Part shown: positions 33,637 through 43,517 of the stretch, one piece after another
Layout: each line of letters opens with the position of its first letter
How positions within the stretch are numbered: the stretch's first letter is position 1
Notes under the pieces: generated by a model
The model's database searches: none
Told to the model about the DNA's origin: nothing
Seen by the model: the letters and a program-made list of their open reading frames with translations, nothing else
Program-made: the position numbers and the translations under genes
NCBI GenBank assembly: GCA_965227935.1
Contig: CBDDGS010000055.1
Location: forward strand, 434,001-498,000
Direction of reading: 5' to 3'
DNA length: 64,000 nucleotides
DNA from: JAWPMT01 sp965227935
GTDB lineage: Bacteria > Bacteroidota > Bacteroidia > Cytophagales > Cyclobacteriaceae

Positions 33637-34685
33637 ATTCGTTGATTCACAGTTTTGCTCATACTATTTCGGGGGACCTCAACCGTGGTCAGAACGGTCT
33701 CATTGTCTTCATTTGTAATATGGAAGTAGCTTTCCCTTCCATACAACAAATCAAGTCGCTTTTTTGTGTTCAGCAGGCCGTATCCGACATCCAGCTTCAC
33801 GCCATTGTGATACTGCCCTGAGTTGCGTATTTCTATCCTCAATGTGTCGTTGACAACCTCGGTGCGGATATCGATGGTCCCTCCGGCCGTCAAATTGGCG
33901 ATGCCATGCTTGATGCCATTTTCCACAAGTGTCTGTATCATAAGAGGAGGCAGCTGGAAATCCTCCGAATCCGGATGCAAATGCACTTTGGTCTTCAGTC
34001 GTTCTTCGTAACGTATGGATTCAAGTTCCAGATAATCCATGACCGTCGCCATTTCCTCCTTAAACGGCACCAATCGCTTGCTATCAGTGCGAAGCGAGTT
34101 CCGTAGGATATTGGACAATTGTGTGATCGCGTTCTTCGATCTCGGTGGGTTCTCGTCGATCAAGGCCCTAATGCTGTTTAGCGCGTTGAAAATAAAGTGT
34201 GGATTCAGCTGAGATTTCAGGTTTTGCAGTTCGATCTCCCGCGCTGCCATCTCATATTGGAGGGACTTGTTGTATCGCTCAACATACAGGAACGACAAGT
34301 ACACCAGCGACCACACAAAGTACAGTGCTGAGGAAACTGCAAAATTCACCACGAAAGAAACGATGTTCAGCTCCTGGCTCGGCAAAAAATCGGAGGTAGA
34401 AAATGAAACCGCTACGAGAAAGAAATAATTGACTACCGCAAGGGCCCCAATAAGCCCCCACAGCCGTGGGATGACCTGAAACCACCGAAACTCCAAAAGG
34501 CCCAGTCGTAAGATCAAGTACCTGAGAATGTGTGACGAGACGATGTAGAATGTCACCATGAAAATCTCACCAACGACTTTAGATAGGTCAAAGCCATTGG
34601 CTGCGAAATACAAAATCACCTCGAGGCAACCGTAGGTACCCCAGCCGATCACCTGGCAGGTCCAGTACAGCGTAGATTTATTCAC
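33633..34685 (-). CDS. LytS-type sensor histidine kinase
   Basis: The 350-residue protein has about four to six N-terminal membrane helices, then a short linker and the His_kinase domain with LKSQLNPHFIFNALNSIRAL (phospho-accepting His) and an ATP-binding end with VENGIKHGIA and VGYGLLNTKKRLDLLYG. It phosphorylates the response regulator encoded downstream. The frame starts with GTG at 34685; the nearby ATG is out of frame. No periplasmic sensor domain of note is present, so the membrane part probably senses the signal. Confidence 0.9.
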   Translation of the reverse strand: MNKSTLYWTCQVIGWGTYGCLEVILYFAANGFDLSKVVGEIFMVTFYIVSSHILRYLILRLGLLEFRWFQVIPRLWGLIGALAVVNYFFLVAVSFSTSDFLPSQELNIVSFVVNFAVSSALYFVWSLVYLSFLYVERYNKSLQYEMAAREIELQNLKSQLNPHFIFNALNSIRALIDENPPRSKNAITQLSNILRNSLRTDSKRLVPFKEEMATVMDYLELESIRYEERLKTKVHLHPDSEDFQLPPLMIQTLVENGIKHGIANLTAGGTIDIRTEVVNDTLRIEIRNSGQYHNGVKLDVGYGLLNTKKRLDLLYGRESYFHITNEDNETVLTTVEVPRNSMSKTVNQRI

Positions 34686-34724
34686 ATTGCTAATGTAAAG
34701 GGCCCGGCCAAAGAAAAAAATTGA

Positions 34725-37586
34725 TCAGTCCCGCTCAAGCTCCTCGCGTAAGTATCGAGCCGTGTGACTCTCATTCACCTTCGCTACCTCTTCCGGGGTT
34801 CCTACGGCGACAATGCTACCGCCTCCGGTGCCTCCCTCGGGCCCCAGGTCTACCAGATGGTCACACACTTTGATGACGTCCATATTGTGCTCGATGATGA
34901 GCACGGTATTGCCTTTGTCCACGAGCTTATTGAGCACATCAAGGAGGTGCTGGATATCCTGGAAATGTAGCCCTGTAGTAGGCTCGTCCAGGATGTAGAG
35001 TGTCATACCAGTATCCTTCTTGGACAGCTCCGTCGCCAGCTTGACACGCTGCGCTTCTCCCCCCGACAGCGTCGTAGCGTGTTGACCCAGAGAGATATAG
35101 CCGAGACCTACATCGTTGAGGGTCTGTATCTTCCTGATGATCTTGGGCTGGTGCTCAAAGAACTCTACCGCCTGCTCGACGGTCATGTCCAACACATCCG
35201 AGATAGATTTTCCTTTGAAACGCACTTCCAACGTTTCGCGGTTGTACCGCTTCCCCTTACAAGTCTCGCAGGGTACGTGCACATCGGGGAGAAAGTCCAT
35301 TTCGATCACGCGCATCCCGCCTCCCTGGCAAGTTTCACACCGACCACCTTTCACATTGAAAGAAAAACGGCCCGGTTTATATCCTCTGATCTTTGATTCC
35401 GGTAGCTCAGCAAATAGCGTCCTAATATCAGAGAATGCCCCCGTGTACGTTGCAGGATTTGAGCGTGGGGTACGGCCAATCGGGGATTGGTCCACTTCGA
35501 TGACCTTGTTAATTTCTTTTACCCCCCGCAGGGACTTGTGATGCAATGGCTCCTGCCTGCTCTTGTACAGTTCCTTTTTCAGTGCCGGATACAGCGTCTC
35601 GTGAATGAGGGTTGACTTTCCACTGCCAGAAACACCCGTAATGCAGATCATTTTCCCCAACGGTAGTGTCAGGTCCACATTCTTGAGGTTGTGCCCTGTA
35701 GCCCCCGCCAACTTCAGCATTTTCCCGCTTCCAGCCCTTCGCTTCGAGGGTATCTCGATTTTCACATCGCCATTGAGATAATGAGCGGTGATCGTATCAC
35801 AGGCGAGAATTTCCTGTGGCCCTCCGTGAGCAACAATATGGCCACCATGCCGGCCGGCGCCAGGACCGATGTCCACGACATAATCAGAGGCCAGCATCAT
35901 GTCTCGGTCATGTTCGACCACGATGACCGTGTTGCCCAGGTCCCTGAGGTCCTGTAGCGCCCTGATAAGTTTCGTATTGTCCCGCTGATGAAGACCTATG
36001 CTCGGCTCATCGAGGATGTACAGTACGTTGACAAGTTGGGTACCAATCTGCGTGGCCAATCGGATTCGCTGCGCCTCTCCACCAGAAAGGGTCTTTAGCG
36101 GCCGATTCAAGCTCAAATAGGTAAGCCCCACATCCAACAGAAATCCGATCCGCTTGCGGATTTCCTTCAGTATTTCGCGAGCGATGATGTTCTGTCGCTC
36201 GTCCAGGCGATCCTCGATGCCGACAAACCATGCACCCAACTCTTCTATCGACTTTTCAGCCAGCTCACCAATATGGGCATCGGCGATCTTGAACTGTAGC
36301 GACTCTTTCTTCAACCGATAACCCTCGCACGATGGGCAAAGACGGACCTCGGTGAAGTCCTTGATCCATTGCTGCGTTTTTTCCGTCCCGCTCTCCATTT
36401 GCTTCTCAAGGAAGTTGACGATGCCTTCGAATTTGGTATGCCAATCAGTGCCGGGGTACTTGACAGAACCCACGGCAACAGGCACCGAATCACCATAGAG
36501 CAAGACCTTCAAAACCTCCTCGGGAATGTCCTTGATCGGGGTGCTGAGATTCACTTGATTCCTCTTGAGAATGGCCTCTACCTTTTTGAAGATCCAGATA
36601 TCGCGGTACTCGCCAAGAGGGGCGATGCCACCCCGACTGATACTTAGTGAGTCATCCGGAATCACTGCCTCACGCGAAATCTCCTCGATATTCCCGAGAC
36701 CATTGCACTCAGGACAAGCGCCATAGGGGGAATTAAAGGAAAAGGTATTGGGCGCGGGATCATCGTACGCAAGGCCGGTGTCCGGGTCCATGAGGTTCTT
36801 GCTGAAATGGCTGACCTCACCCTCTTCATCGAGGCTCATCATCACACCATTGCCATGCCTTAAGGCCGTATTGATGGAGGAAGAGATGCGGGACACATAC
36901 TTCTCCTCGACCAATATGCGATCGATGACTATTTCGATATCATGTGTCTTGTACCTGTCTACCTGCATCTTCGGTACCACCTCCTGCAAGTCGCCGTCTA
37001 TCCGCACCTTGGCAAATCCTAGCTTGCGTATCTGCTGAAACAGCTCTCGGTAGTGACCCTTTCGACCCTTGACTACGGGCGCCAACAGGCTCAGCTTTTT
37101 GCCATTGTACTGGGTCAGGATGTGGTTGAGGATCTGCTCTTCCGTCTGCTTGATCATCTTCTTGCCACTGCGGTAGGAATAGGCGATACCCGCCCGTGCA
37201 AAAAGAAGTCGTAGGAAGTCGTAAATCTCAGTGACAGTTCCCACGGTAGATCGCGGATTTCTCGAGGTAGTCTTTTGCTCAATGGAGATGACCGGACTCA
37301 GTCCGTTGATCTTATCGACGTCCGGGCGCTCCATGTCCCCGATGAATGACCGAGCATAGGCCGAAAAGCTCTCCATGTATCGCCGCTGCCCTTCGGCGTA
37401 GATCGTGTCAAAGGCAAGGCTGGATTTACCACTCCCGCTGATGCCGGTTACGACCACCAGCTTGTACCTCGGTATGGATAAGTGGATGTCTTTCAGGTTG
37501 TGCTCCCGAGCACCAATGATCTCAATGACCTCCTCCGCCAACGGTGCCTCAGCAATCTCCTCTGCAATGCCTGCCTCTTCCTTCAT
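34725..37586 (-). CDS. uvrA: Excinuclease ABC subunit A
   Basis: The 953-residue damage sensor is a fused double ABC ATPase. Walker A motifs are GISGSGKSSLAFDT and GVSGSGKSTLIHET, ABC signatures LSGGEAQRIRLA and LSGGEAQRVKLA, and zinc-binding cysteines occur in CPECNGLG and CETCQGGG/CETCKGK. The length is normal. It ends 39 bp before the kinase gene and has its own -7 box in front. Confidence 0.98.
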   Translation of the reverse strand: MKEEAGIAEEIAEAPLAEEVIEIIGAREHNLKDIHLSIPRYKLVVVTGISGSGKSSLAFDTIYAEGQRRYMESFSAYARSFIGDMERPDVDKINGLSPVISIEQKTTSRNPRSTVGTVTEIYDFLRLLFARAGIAYSYRSGKKMIKQTEEQILNHILTQYNGKKLSLLAPVVKGRKGHYRELFQQIRKLGFAKVRIDGDLQEVVPKMQVDRYKTHDIEIVIDRILVEEKYVSRISSSINTALRHGNGVMMSLDEEGEVSHFSKNLMDPDTGLAYDDPAPNTFSFNSPYGACPECNGLGNIEEISREAVIPDDSLSISRGGIAPLGEYRDIWIFKKVEAILKRNQVNLSTPIKDIPEEVLKVLLYGDSVPVAVGSVKYPGTDWHTKFEGIVNFLEKQMESGTEKTQQWIKDFTEVRLCPSCEGYRLKKESLQFKIADAHIGELAEKSIEELGAWFVGIEDRLDERQNIIAREILKEIRKRIGFLLDVGLTYLSLNRPLKTLSGGEAQRIRLATQIGTQLVNVLYILDEPSIGLHQRDNTKLIRALQDLRDLGNTVIVVEHDRDMMLASDYVVDIGPGAGRHGGHIVAHGGPQEILACDTITAHYLNGDVKIEIPSKRRAGSGKMLKLAGATGHNLKNVDLTLPLGKMICITGVSGSGKSTLIHETLYPALKKELYKSRQEPLHHKSLRGVKEINKVIEVDQSPIGRTPRSNPATYTGAFSDIRTLFAELPESKIRGYKPGRFSFNVKGGRCETCQGGGMRVIEMDFLPDVHVPCETCKGKRYNRETLEVRFKGKSISDVLDMTVEQAVEFFEHQPKIIRKIQTLNDVGLGYISLGQHATTLSGGEAQRVKLATELSKKDTGMTLYILDEPTTGLHFQDIQHLLDVLNKLVDKGNTVLIIEHNMDVIKVCDHLVDLGPEGGTGGGSIVAVGTPEEVAKVNESHTARYLREELERD

Positions 37587-37606
37587 ATATCAGCAAAATG
37601 AACCCG

Positions 37607-37614
37607 CAAATTTA
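37607..37614 (-). promoter_or_regulatory. Promoter -7 box of uvrA
   Basis: TAAATTTG on the minus strand lies 20 nt before the uvrA ATG. A -33 TTG at normal spacing is not seen. Confidence 0.45.
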
Positions 37615-37631
37615 AGCGACCCAGGCAGTGA

Positions 37632-38351
37632 TTAAAAATTGGGTGACAAAGTGTATTTGCTGTAGAAATCGTTAATTATTTGGACGGCCTCATCCGCATC
37701 ATCTACGATACTGAAAAGCTCAAGATCCTCGGGGCTGATGTTGTTTTCCACGTTCATCACCGTCGCCTTGATCCAGTCAATCAAACCAGACCAATACTCT
37801 TTCCCGACAAGAACGATCGGAAACCGACCGATTTTTTTTGTTTGGATCAATGTCAAGGCTTCGAATAGCTCGTCCAACGTACCCAAACCACCGGGCATGA
37901 CGACAAAGCCCTGGGAGTACTTGACGAACATGACCTTGCGGACGAAGAAGTAATCGAAATTGATAAGCTTGTCCCGATCGATGAACCGGTTATCGAATTG
38001 CTCGAATGGCAGGTCGATATTGAGGCCCACCGACTTGCCCCCTTTGCCGGCGGCGCCCTTGTTTCCAGCTTCCATAATACCTGGTCCGCCCCCGGTGATC
38101 ACACCGTAGCCATTCTCGACCAGTTTACCGGCAATCTTTTCTGCCATCTGGAAATACTTGTGGTTCGCTTTGGTCCTCGCGGATCCGAAAATACTGACGC
38201 ATGGGCCGATCTTGGCAAGCTTCTCAAAGCCCTCTACAAATTCGGCCATCACCTTAAAAATCACCCAGGAATTGGCGCTCTTGATTTCCGCCCAATCCTT
38301 GTCTACAAATGCCTGTCGGGTCAGGTGTTCCTGTTTATCATCTATGTCCAT
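37632..38351 (-). CDS. LOG-family protein (TIGR00730, lysine decarboxylase-like fold)
   Basis: The 239-residue protein has a Rossmann-type fold with VITGGGPGIMEAGNKGA and the family signature MPGGLGTLDELFEALTL. In plants and some bacteria LOG enzymes cleave cytokinin nucleotides; many bacterial members act as nucleotide 5'-monophosphate phosphoribohydrolases. The N-terminal 70 residues form a helical extension seen in the longer Bacteroidota members. It lies between uvrA and the TIGR01777 gene on the same strand. Confidence 0.88.
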   Translation of the reverse strand: MDIDDKQEHLTRQAFVDKDWAEIKSANSWVIFKVMAEFVEGFEKLAKIGPCVSIFGSARTKANHKYFQMAEKIAGKLVENGYGVITGGGPGIMEAGNKGAAGKGGKSVGLNIDLPFEQFDNRFIDRDKLINFDYFFVRKVMFVKYSQGFVVMPGGLGTLDELFEALTLIQTKKIGRFPIVLVGKEYWSGLIDWIKATVMNVENNISPEDLELFSIVDDADEAVQIINDFYSKYTLSPNF

Positions 38352-38380
38352 TGTTGTCTAATTGATTGATAGCCTGATTC

Positions 38381-39283
38381 TTAAGCGAACAGATCGGACA
38401 GCGCATTCTCAACCCGGGCAAATTCAAATTTGAATCCGGCGTCCTCCAGTTTTCGCGAAGAAACATTGTTCCCCCCGAGTACCACTGACGCCATTTCCCC
38501 GAACAGCTTCTTCAAGGCAAATTCGGGTACCTTGGGTAAGAAGATCGGTCGCTTCAAAGTCTTGGCTATTTGTTGATTTAACTCTGTGTTCGTAACGGGT
38601 TTCGGACCTACTGCGTTGTACACGTCGCTTGTGGACTGCTCCAGCGACCAACGGAAGATCCGGCATAGATCCCGAATATGGATCCAACTTACATACTGCT
38701 CGCCAGTCCCCAATGGTGCCCCCAGGCCAAACTTCACCGGGAGCGACATCTTAGGAAGAGCACCTCCTTCCCGAGCCAATACCACACCAATTCTAATGCG
38801 TACCACTGGAATACCAAGCGTCTCGATTTTCGCCGCCTCGGCCTCCCAGTCTTTGACTACATGGGCAAGGAAGTCATCGCCCACTTTTGATTCCTCATCG
38901 ACGATGAGATCTTGTGTATCCAGCCCATACAAACCGATGGCCGAAGCGCTGATAAAAGATTTCAGCTTAATGTTGTTTTCCTCCAGCGCCCGCTTCAAGA
39001 GGGCGGTACTCTCAATCCGACTGTCGTAAATGAGCTTTTTACGCTTCTCGCTCCATCGCTTGTCAGCGACACCCGCTCCTGCGAGGTGAATGACATGATC
39101 TACGGCCAACGCGGCTTCGTCTAAGTCACCACCCTTTACGTCCCACTGAAAGGTCGGGTATTTGCGCTTTCCTCTAATGGACCTGCTGAGGTGCCAGACT
39201 TCAAAACCTTCGGAGGTGAGCATGTCGCTCAAGTAAGTGCCGACAAGACCACTTCCTCCCGTTATCAATACCTTTGTTGCCAT
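38381..39283 (-). CDS. TIGR01777-family epimerase/oxidoreductase
   Basis: The 300-residue protein is an extended short-chain dehydrogenase relative. The NAD(P)-binding GGSGLVGTYLSDML is at its N-terminus, and the family-typical TQDLIVDEESKVGDDFLA, RIGVVLAREGGALPKM and VSWIHIRDLCRIF blocks follow. Related to SulA-like YfcH; no substrate is known. ATG at 39283 gives the usual start; a TTG three codons upstream is not needed. Confidence 0.88.
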   Translation of the reverse strand: MATKVLITGGSGLVGTYLSDMLTSEGFEVWHLSRSIRGKRKYPTFQWDVKGGDLDEAALAVDHVIHLAGAGVADKRWSEKRKKLIYDSRIESTALLKRALEENNIKLKSFISASAIGLYGLDTQDLIVDEESKVGDDFLAHVVKDWEAEAAKIETLGIPVVRIRIGVVLAREGGALPKMSLPVKFGLGAPLGTGEQYVSWIHIRDLCRIFRWSLEQSTSDVYNAVGPKPVTNTELNQQIAKTLKRPIFLPKVPEFALKKLFGEMASVVLGGNNVSSRKLEDAGFKFEFARVENALSDLFA

Positions 39284-39313
39284 ACGTTGCAATTAACTCA
39301 GTAAACATAACGA

Positions 39314-39859
39314 ATGATTCGAGAGGTTCTAATTCTTGCCCTGATTATTACTTTCGGCAGTACCCAAGGTCAGGATCAGCCAGGTAATTTGCAGCCCAAG
39401 GAGCTGACGATAAAGAAAGTCGTGCAAAACGGGTATGAGAGCGAGATCGACGCCCCATCAGATTTTGTTCGGCGAGAACTTTGGAGGCAGATGAAGACCG
39501 TCGCGAGGGTGCAGCAGTACGGAGACATACTGGAAATCAATGTGGCGGCTGAAAATGGTGAAAACTTGCTCCTCTACGGATCCGTCGCCAGCATACAAGA
39601 CAGCAAAACATTTCTGGCACTTGTGACGGCACATGCCAACGTGGACGGCTATGTGAAGGAGACACTGCTGCAACTCAGGAAAAAAATCCTATTGGCCTAC
39701 TATCAGGGGCAAATTGAAAAGCTGGAGAAAGAATCCAGTACCATCAGTCGGCGACTTCAGAAGAAAGCCTCCACGTCCGACTCTACACTGTTTGAGCAAC
39801 TCACCGAGATCAATGCAGAGATCGAAAGACTTCGAACAAAGCAGTTGGATGTCTTTTAG
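39314..39859 (+). CDS. Secreted protein of unknown function
   Basis: The 181-residue protein has a signal peptide (cleavage near TFGSTQGQ), a mixed domain of about 95 residues (VAAENGENLLLYGSVAS, LALVTAHANVDGYVKETLL) and a C-terminal charged coiled coil (GQIEKLEKESSTISRRLQKK onward). No family is recognised. It is divergent from the epimerase gene across only 30 bp and converges with the cupin gene. Confidence 0.55.
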   Translation: MIREVLILALIITFGSTQGQDQPGNLQPKELTIKKVVQNGYESEIDAPSDFVRRELWRQMKTVARVQQYGDILEINVAAENGENLLLYGSVASIQDSKTFLALVTAHANVDGYVKETLLQLRKKILLAYYQGQIEKLEKESSTISRRLQKKASTSDSTLFEQLTEINAEIERLRTKQLDVF

Positions 39860-39891
39860 CTGAAAATTGCTCGGCACAAATGACTTGGATA

Positions 39892-40365
39892 TTACTTATC
39901 ACCAAGTTTTTGTGCCACTTCATTATAGTACGCGCGAGTTAGTTTTTCTGTCCAAACCGTGGGGGCGCTCCCGTAAATTGCGATATACGAAACCTTACTA
40001 TTGGCTGACGACGTGTGCCAATGTTCGGTCTCCTTTTCACACCGAATGACATCTCCCGTCTTCATGATAACAGGCTCTTTGCCTCTTTCCTGATAATACC
40101 CCTGACCTTCAACTACGATGATCACTTGGGCTGTCTCATGCTTGTGCCAATCCAAAGTGGAGTTGGGGCTAAACGTTGCCTGTGTCACATTGTAGGCGAA
40201 TTCATCATCCGCTTCAATCAGAAAGTTCAACCAAGCGTCCCCAATATGATGGGTATTGGGCGCCTTAACCCCTTCACTCAGATAAGATTTAAGATCGTAT
40301 GCGGTGTCTTGGGCAATGACAAAAAAGGGAACAACGGATGTTAGAAGTATTGCTAGCTTTTTCAT
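39892..40365 (-). CDS. Secreted cupin-domain protein
   Basis: The 157-residue protein has a signal peptide (MKKLAILLTSVVPFFVIAQ) and a single cupin domain: LDWHKHETAQVIIVVEGQG with two metal-binding histidines and a Glu, followed by GDVIRCEKETEHWHTSS. The metal site looks complete. The frame is open 31 codons further upstream but the ATG at 40365 gives the clear signal peptide. The substrate is unknown. Confidence 0.8.
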   Translation of the reverse strand: MKKLAILLTSVVPFFVIAQDTAYDLKSYLSEGVKAPNTHHIGDAWLNFLIEADDEFAYNVTQATFSPNSTLDWHKHETAQVIIVVEGQGYYQERGKEPVIMKTGDVIRCEKETEHWHTSSANSKVSYIAIYGSAPTVWTEKLTRAYYNEVAQKLGDK

Positions 40366-40466
40366 GAATGAAGTTTGAATTGGGGAATTTAACCAAATGA
40401 ACGGTGAACCGGAGGACCTGATGCAGCTGCAGCGGTAAGGGAGTGGGGCACACTCCAATTATGCGC

Positions 40467-40492
40467 AAAAAAAAGGGATGCCGCAGCATCCC
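40467..40492 (-). terminator. Terminator of the TonB-dependent receptor gene
   Basis: On the minus strand GGGATGC and GCATCCC form a 7-bp stem with a 4-nt loop, followed by eight T residues. It lies 28 bp after the receptor stop. Confidence 0.9.
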
Positions 40493-40520
40493 CCTCTCTG
40501 TGTTTTTGACCTCAGGTACC

Positions 40521-43394
40521 TTAGAAGCTATACTTCACTCCGGCATTGATGGATGTACCAGGATTGAATCGCTGGAAGAGCGCTGAAGCGTCGCCAAAGT
40601 CCCGTCGGTAGTACTGCTCCAACTTATCATTGAGAATGTTGTCAACGCCCAGGTTGACTACCACACGTCGATCTTCACCAAAAGCTTTGTTCACGTTGAA
40701 GTTGAGGCTATGGAATGGCTCCGTGAAGACATCTGGGTCGATACCGCCGCCCACAACCATGAGCGTTCTGCCCTTCACATTGTAGAATATTCCTGCATCC
40801 AGTCCAGTGGCAAAATCATTGTACTGAATACCCGCATTGACAATCCAGGGAGCCTGGCCCGCCATGTTTCTCGTAGCTTCAATTTCCTCGCCATTACGGG
40901 CGTTGTTCTCGCGATTTCGCAATTCCGTTGGCGAAATGTCGATCGCAGACTGCGCGAGTGTCAGGTTACCGTAGAGACTCCAATTGGACATGCTGGCAGC
41001 CAGAAAGTCAAGGGCCTTTCTGAACTCCACTTCCAGACCAAATAGGCGTCCATCTCCCACATTTCGGGGCTGGAACTCTGCATTGGTTTGCTGCTGAGGA
41101 AGTCGCACCAACTCAATAGGGCTATCGAAGTCCTTGTAGAACGCACTGACAGAGAAGATCTGTCCTCTTTCGAGGAAGAGCTCCCATCGTAGGTCGTAGT
41201 TGTTGATCCTCGTTTCAATCAGGTTACCATCCCAGTCATCGATGGCGAAGAGTCCGCCCGTGAAAATTCTGTTTGATACAGGATCAAGAATAGAAGCAAA
41301 TGACAGCTCTTTGAACGAAGGTCGAGCAATGGTTCTGGAGTAAGACGCTCTCAGGTTTTGCTTCTCCTGCAGTGCATAGATCAGGTTGACACTTGGAAAG
41401 AAATCCAGCGCATCGAGTACCTTCTCATTGTCCAAAACCTTAGTTTCTCCTTGGTTGCGACCTGTGTGACGCTGCACGAAATTTTCAGCTCTGACACCCA
41501 CAATAGTCTTTAGTGGTTCAGCCACCGAGAATTCGCCGGAAACATATACTCCCGTGTTGTTCACGCTTGCATTGTACTCGTTAGGATTGGGATCTGCCAC
41601 ACCCGATGCCAGGAACAATGATCCTGTAGGATACACGGTTTCGTCGGTCCATACCTCACGAGCATCACCGGTCCAGGAAGGCTGATTGCTACGGAAGAAG
41701 TTGATGTTGTAGTTGAGGATCTGATAATCCCGCTCCTTGTAGGCATGACTGGCACCGAACTTCAATTTACCTTCCTCACCATTGAACTTGAACTTCCTGG
41801 TGACGTCCACCTTACCTACGATATTGGACTCGTCCAGCTCTCTCCACAGCCTACTCGGATTCCCAGCAGCTCCGGCAACAAATCTCAGCGAGGAGTTACC
41901 AACACGGGTAAAGGCCGTTTTGCGAATGTCCGGATCTTCTTGTGAAGACTGTGTCCAGGAACCGCGCCAGTCTATTTGCCAGTTGCCCTGATTAAGGTGG
42001 TGTTGGCCGTTCACAAACGCGTTGGTTACAGCCCTTTGGTTGTATTCCAGGTTGTCTGACATACCGATGTAACCAGACTTCCCGACGGCATCTTCGTCGT
42101 CGACAAGGTCGAACTGTCCGGCACGGCTCTCGCCATTTTGTAGGTGCATGAAATTCACGCGGTACTTCGAGTTTTCAGTTTTGTAGGCCAACCCTGCTAA
42201 TCCACCGACCAATATTGAGCGCTCTCCCATCACACCTTCTGAATTGAATGCGCGTTGAAAGTCCGTCTGATCCAGGTCCGTCGAGTTCTGATATTCTCCA
42301 AAGAATACCTGATCAAAGTACCTTGTATTGCTCTGATAGCTTCCACTGACCTGGTAGCCGATCGTATGTCCATTGGGTAGCTGTATCTGGTCTGCCGCAG
42401 TGAGCCCCAGGCTGTAGTCAGTAAAGCTCGTTGCCTGCTCCGCCCCAAGTGTAGGAGCAAATTGATCGAGGAATGCACCCACTTCGCCATCAGGATCCTG
42501 ACCTGGTCGCGGGATATCCCCGGCACGGGCATCATCAGGGAGCTGACGAGTGCCATTGTCGTAGCCCAACCAATCTGTCCCACTTCCTTCATACTCCAGG
42601 TAATCGCTGTTGAAGTGCATGGCAGGATTCACACTGACGCTGAACGATACATCCAGGACGCGCTCCTCGGGAAAATCTTTTGTCTCAATGTTGACGATAC
42701 CTCCTGTGAAGTCTGCCGGCAACTCCGGTGTAAAGGACTTGACGACCACCATGTTGTCAATCAGGTTGGTGGGGAAAACATCAATCTGGATGCTGTTCCG
42801 ATCTGGATCCAGACCAGGTATGTCCAATCCATTGAGCGTTGTCTTGGAATAGCGGTCACCCAGCCCCCGGACATAAACATACTTTCCACCTTCCACGGAA
42901 ACACCCGTGACGCGCTTTGCAGCTTCACCGGCATTGGAGTCGCCAATCTTGCGGAAGCTCTCAGCAGAGATCCCGTCCAGAACGTTGGCTGACTTCCTTT
43001 TGACCGTCAACAGAGAGCTTTCGCTATTCTTTATGACCTCGGCAGAGACAACGACGGCCTCCAACTCCTCGACGGCGTCGTCCATCCAGATGCCGTCGAT
43101 CAACGTGACCTCGCCAGAGCTGACTTGCAGATCTGTGATCGTCACCGTTTTGAATGAGACGAATGACGCCTCCAGGGTGTAAGTGCCAGGGTCTGCTTTG
43201 ATGTTGAACTTTCCGTCAAAGTCGGTCACTGCGCCAGTGGAAGTGCCGGGAACGCGGACCGCCACACCAAAGAGCGGATCCCCAGTGGTGGTCTCATAGA
43301 CCGTTCCGCGGATAAATCCATTATCCTGCGCACTCGCAACACCAAAAGCGATGAAAAAGCCAAACCTCAGCAGCTGTTTCGCGAGGTTTTTCAT
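40521..43394 (-). CDS. TonB-dependent receptor with carboxypeptidase-like N-domain
   Basis: The 957-residue outer-membrane receptor has a signal peptide, a CarboxypepD_reg-like domain (about 28-110, GTVYETTTGDPLFGVAVRVP), a plug domain (VTGVSVEGGKYVYVRGLGDR, NSIQIDVFPTNLIDNMVV) and a 22-strand barrel ending in the aromatic VKYSF. Energy for uptake comes from TonB-ExbBD, not encoded here. The plug's arginine-glycine block and lack of a SusD neighbour argue against a standard polysaccharide locus. The lipoprotein gene lies directly upstream, after a terminator. Confidence 0.92.
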   Translation of the reverse strand: MKNLAKQLLRFGFFIAFGVASAQDNGFIRGTVYETTTGDPLFGVAVRVPGTSTGAVTDFDGKFNIKADPGTYTLEASFVSFKTVTITDLQVSSGEVTLIDGIWMDDAVEELEAVVVSAEVIKNSESSLLTVKRKSANVLDGISAESFRKIGDSNAGEAAKRVTGVSVEGGKYVYVRGLGDRYSKTTLNGLDIPGLDPDRNSIQIDVFPTNLIDNMVVVKSFTPELPADFTGGIVNIETKDFPEERVLDVSFSVSVNPAMHFNSDYLEYEGSGTDWLGYDNGTRQLPDDARAGDIPRPGQDPDGEVGAFLDQFAPTLGAEQATSFTDYSLGLTAADQIQLPNGHTIGYQVSGSYQSNTRYFDQVFFGEYQNSTDLDQTDFQRAFNSEGVMGERSILVGGLAGLAYKTENSKYRVNFMHLQNGESRAGQFDLVDDEDAVGKSGYIGMSDNLEYNQRAVTNAFVNGQHHLNQGNWQIDWRGSWTQSSQEDPDIRKTAFTRVGNSSLRFVAGAAGNPSRLWRELDESNIVGKVDVTRKFKFNGEEGKLKFGASHAYKERDYQILNYNINFFRSNQPSWTGDAREVWTDETVYPTGSLFLASGVADPNPNEYNASVNNTGVYVSGEFSVAEPLKTIVGVRAENFVQRHTGRNQGETKVLDNEKVLDALDFFPSVNLIYALQEKQNLRASYSRTIARPSFKELSFASILDPVSNRIFTGGLFAIDDWDGNLIETRINNYDLRWELFLERGQIFSVSAFYKDFDSPIELVRLPQQQTNAEFQPRNVGDGRLFGLEVEFRKALDFLAASMSNWSLYGNLTLAQSAIDISPTELRNRENNARNGEEIEATRNMAGQAPWIVNAGIQYNDFATGLDAGIFYNVKGRTLMVVGGGIDPDVFTEPFHSLNFNVNKAFGEDRRVVVNLGVDNILNDKLEQYYRRDFGDASALFQRFNPGTSINAGVKYSF

Positions 43395-43440
43395 AGAGTC
43401 AACGTTGAAAATCACTGTCTTATACGTTAGATATGGAAAA

Positions 43441-43476
43441 GGGGAAAAGCCTGCCTCGTAAAGCAAGCTTTTCCCC
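43441..43476 (-). terminator. Terminator between lipoprotein and receptor genes
   Basis: A 10-bp inverted repeat (GGGGAAAAGC with GCTTTTCCCC, loop of about 16 nt) stands between the two genes. On the minus strand it is followed by TTTTCC. It may partially terminate, so the receptor is made at lower level than the lipoprotein. Confidence 0.6.
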
Positions 43477-43517
43477 AATAGCTATTTATGTTCTCTTCTT
43501 TTCTCAAATAGTTCTTA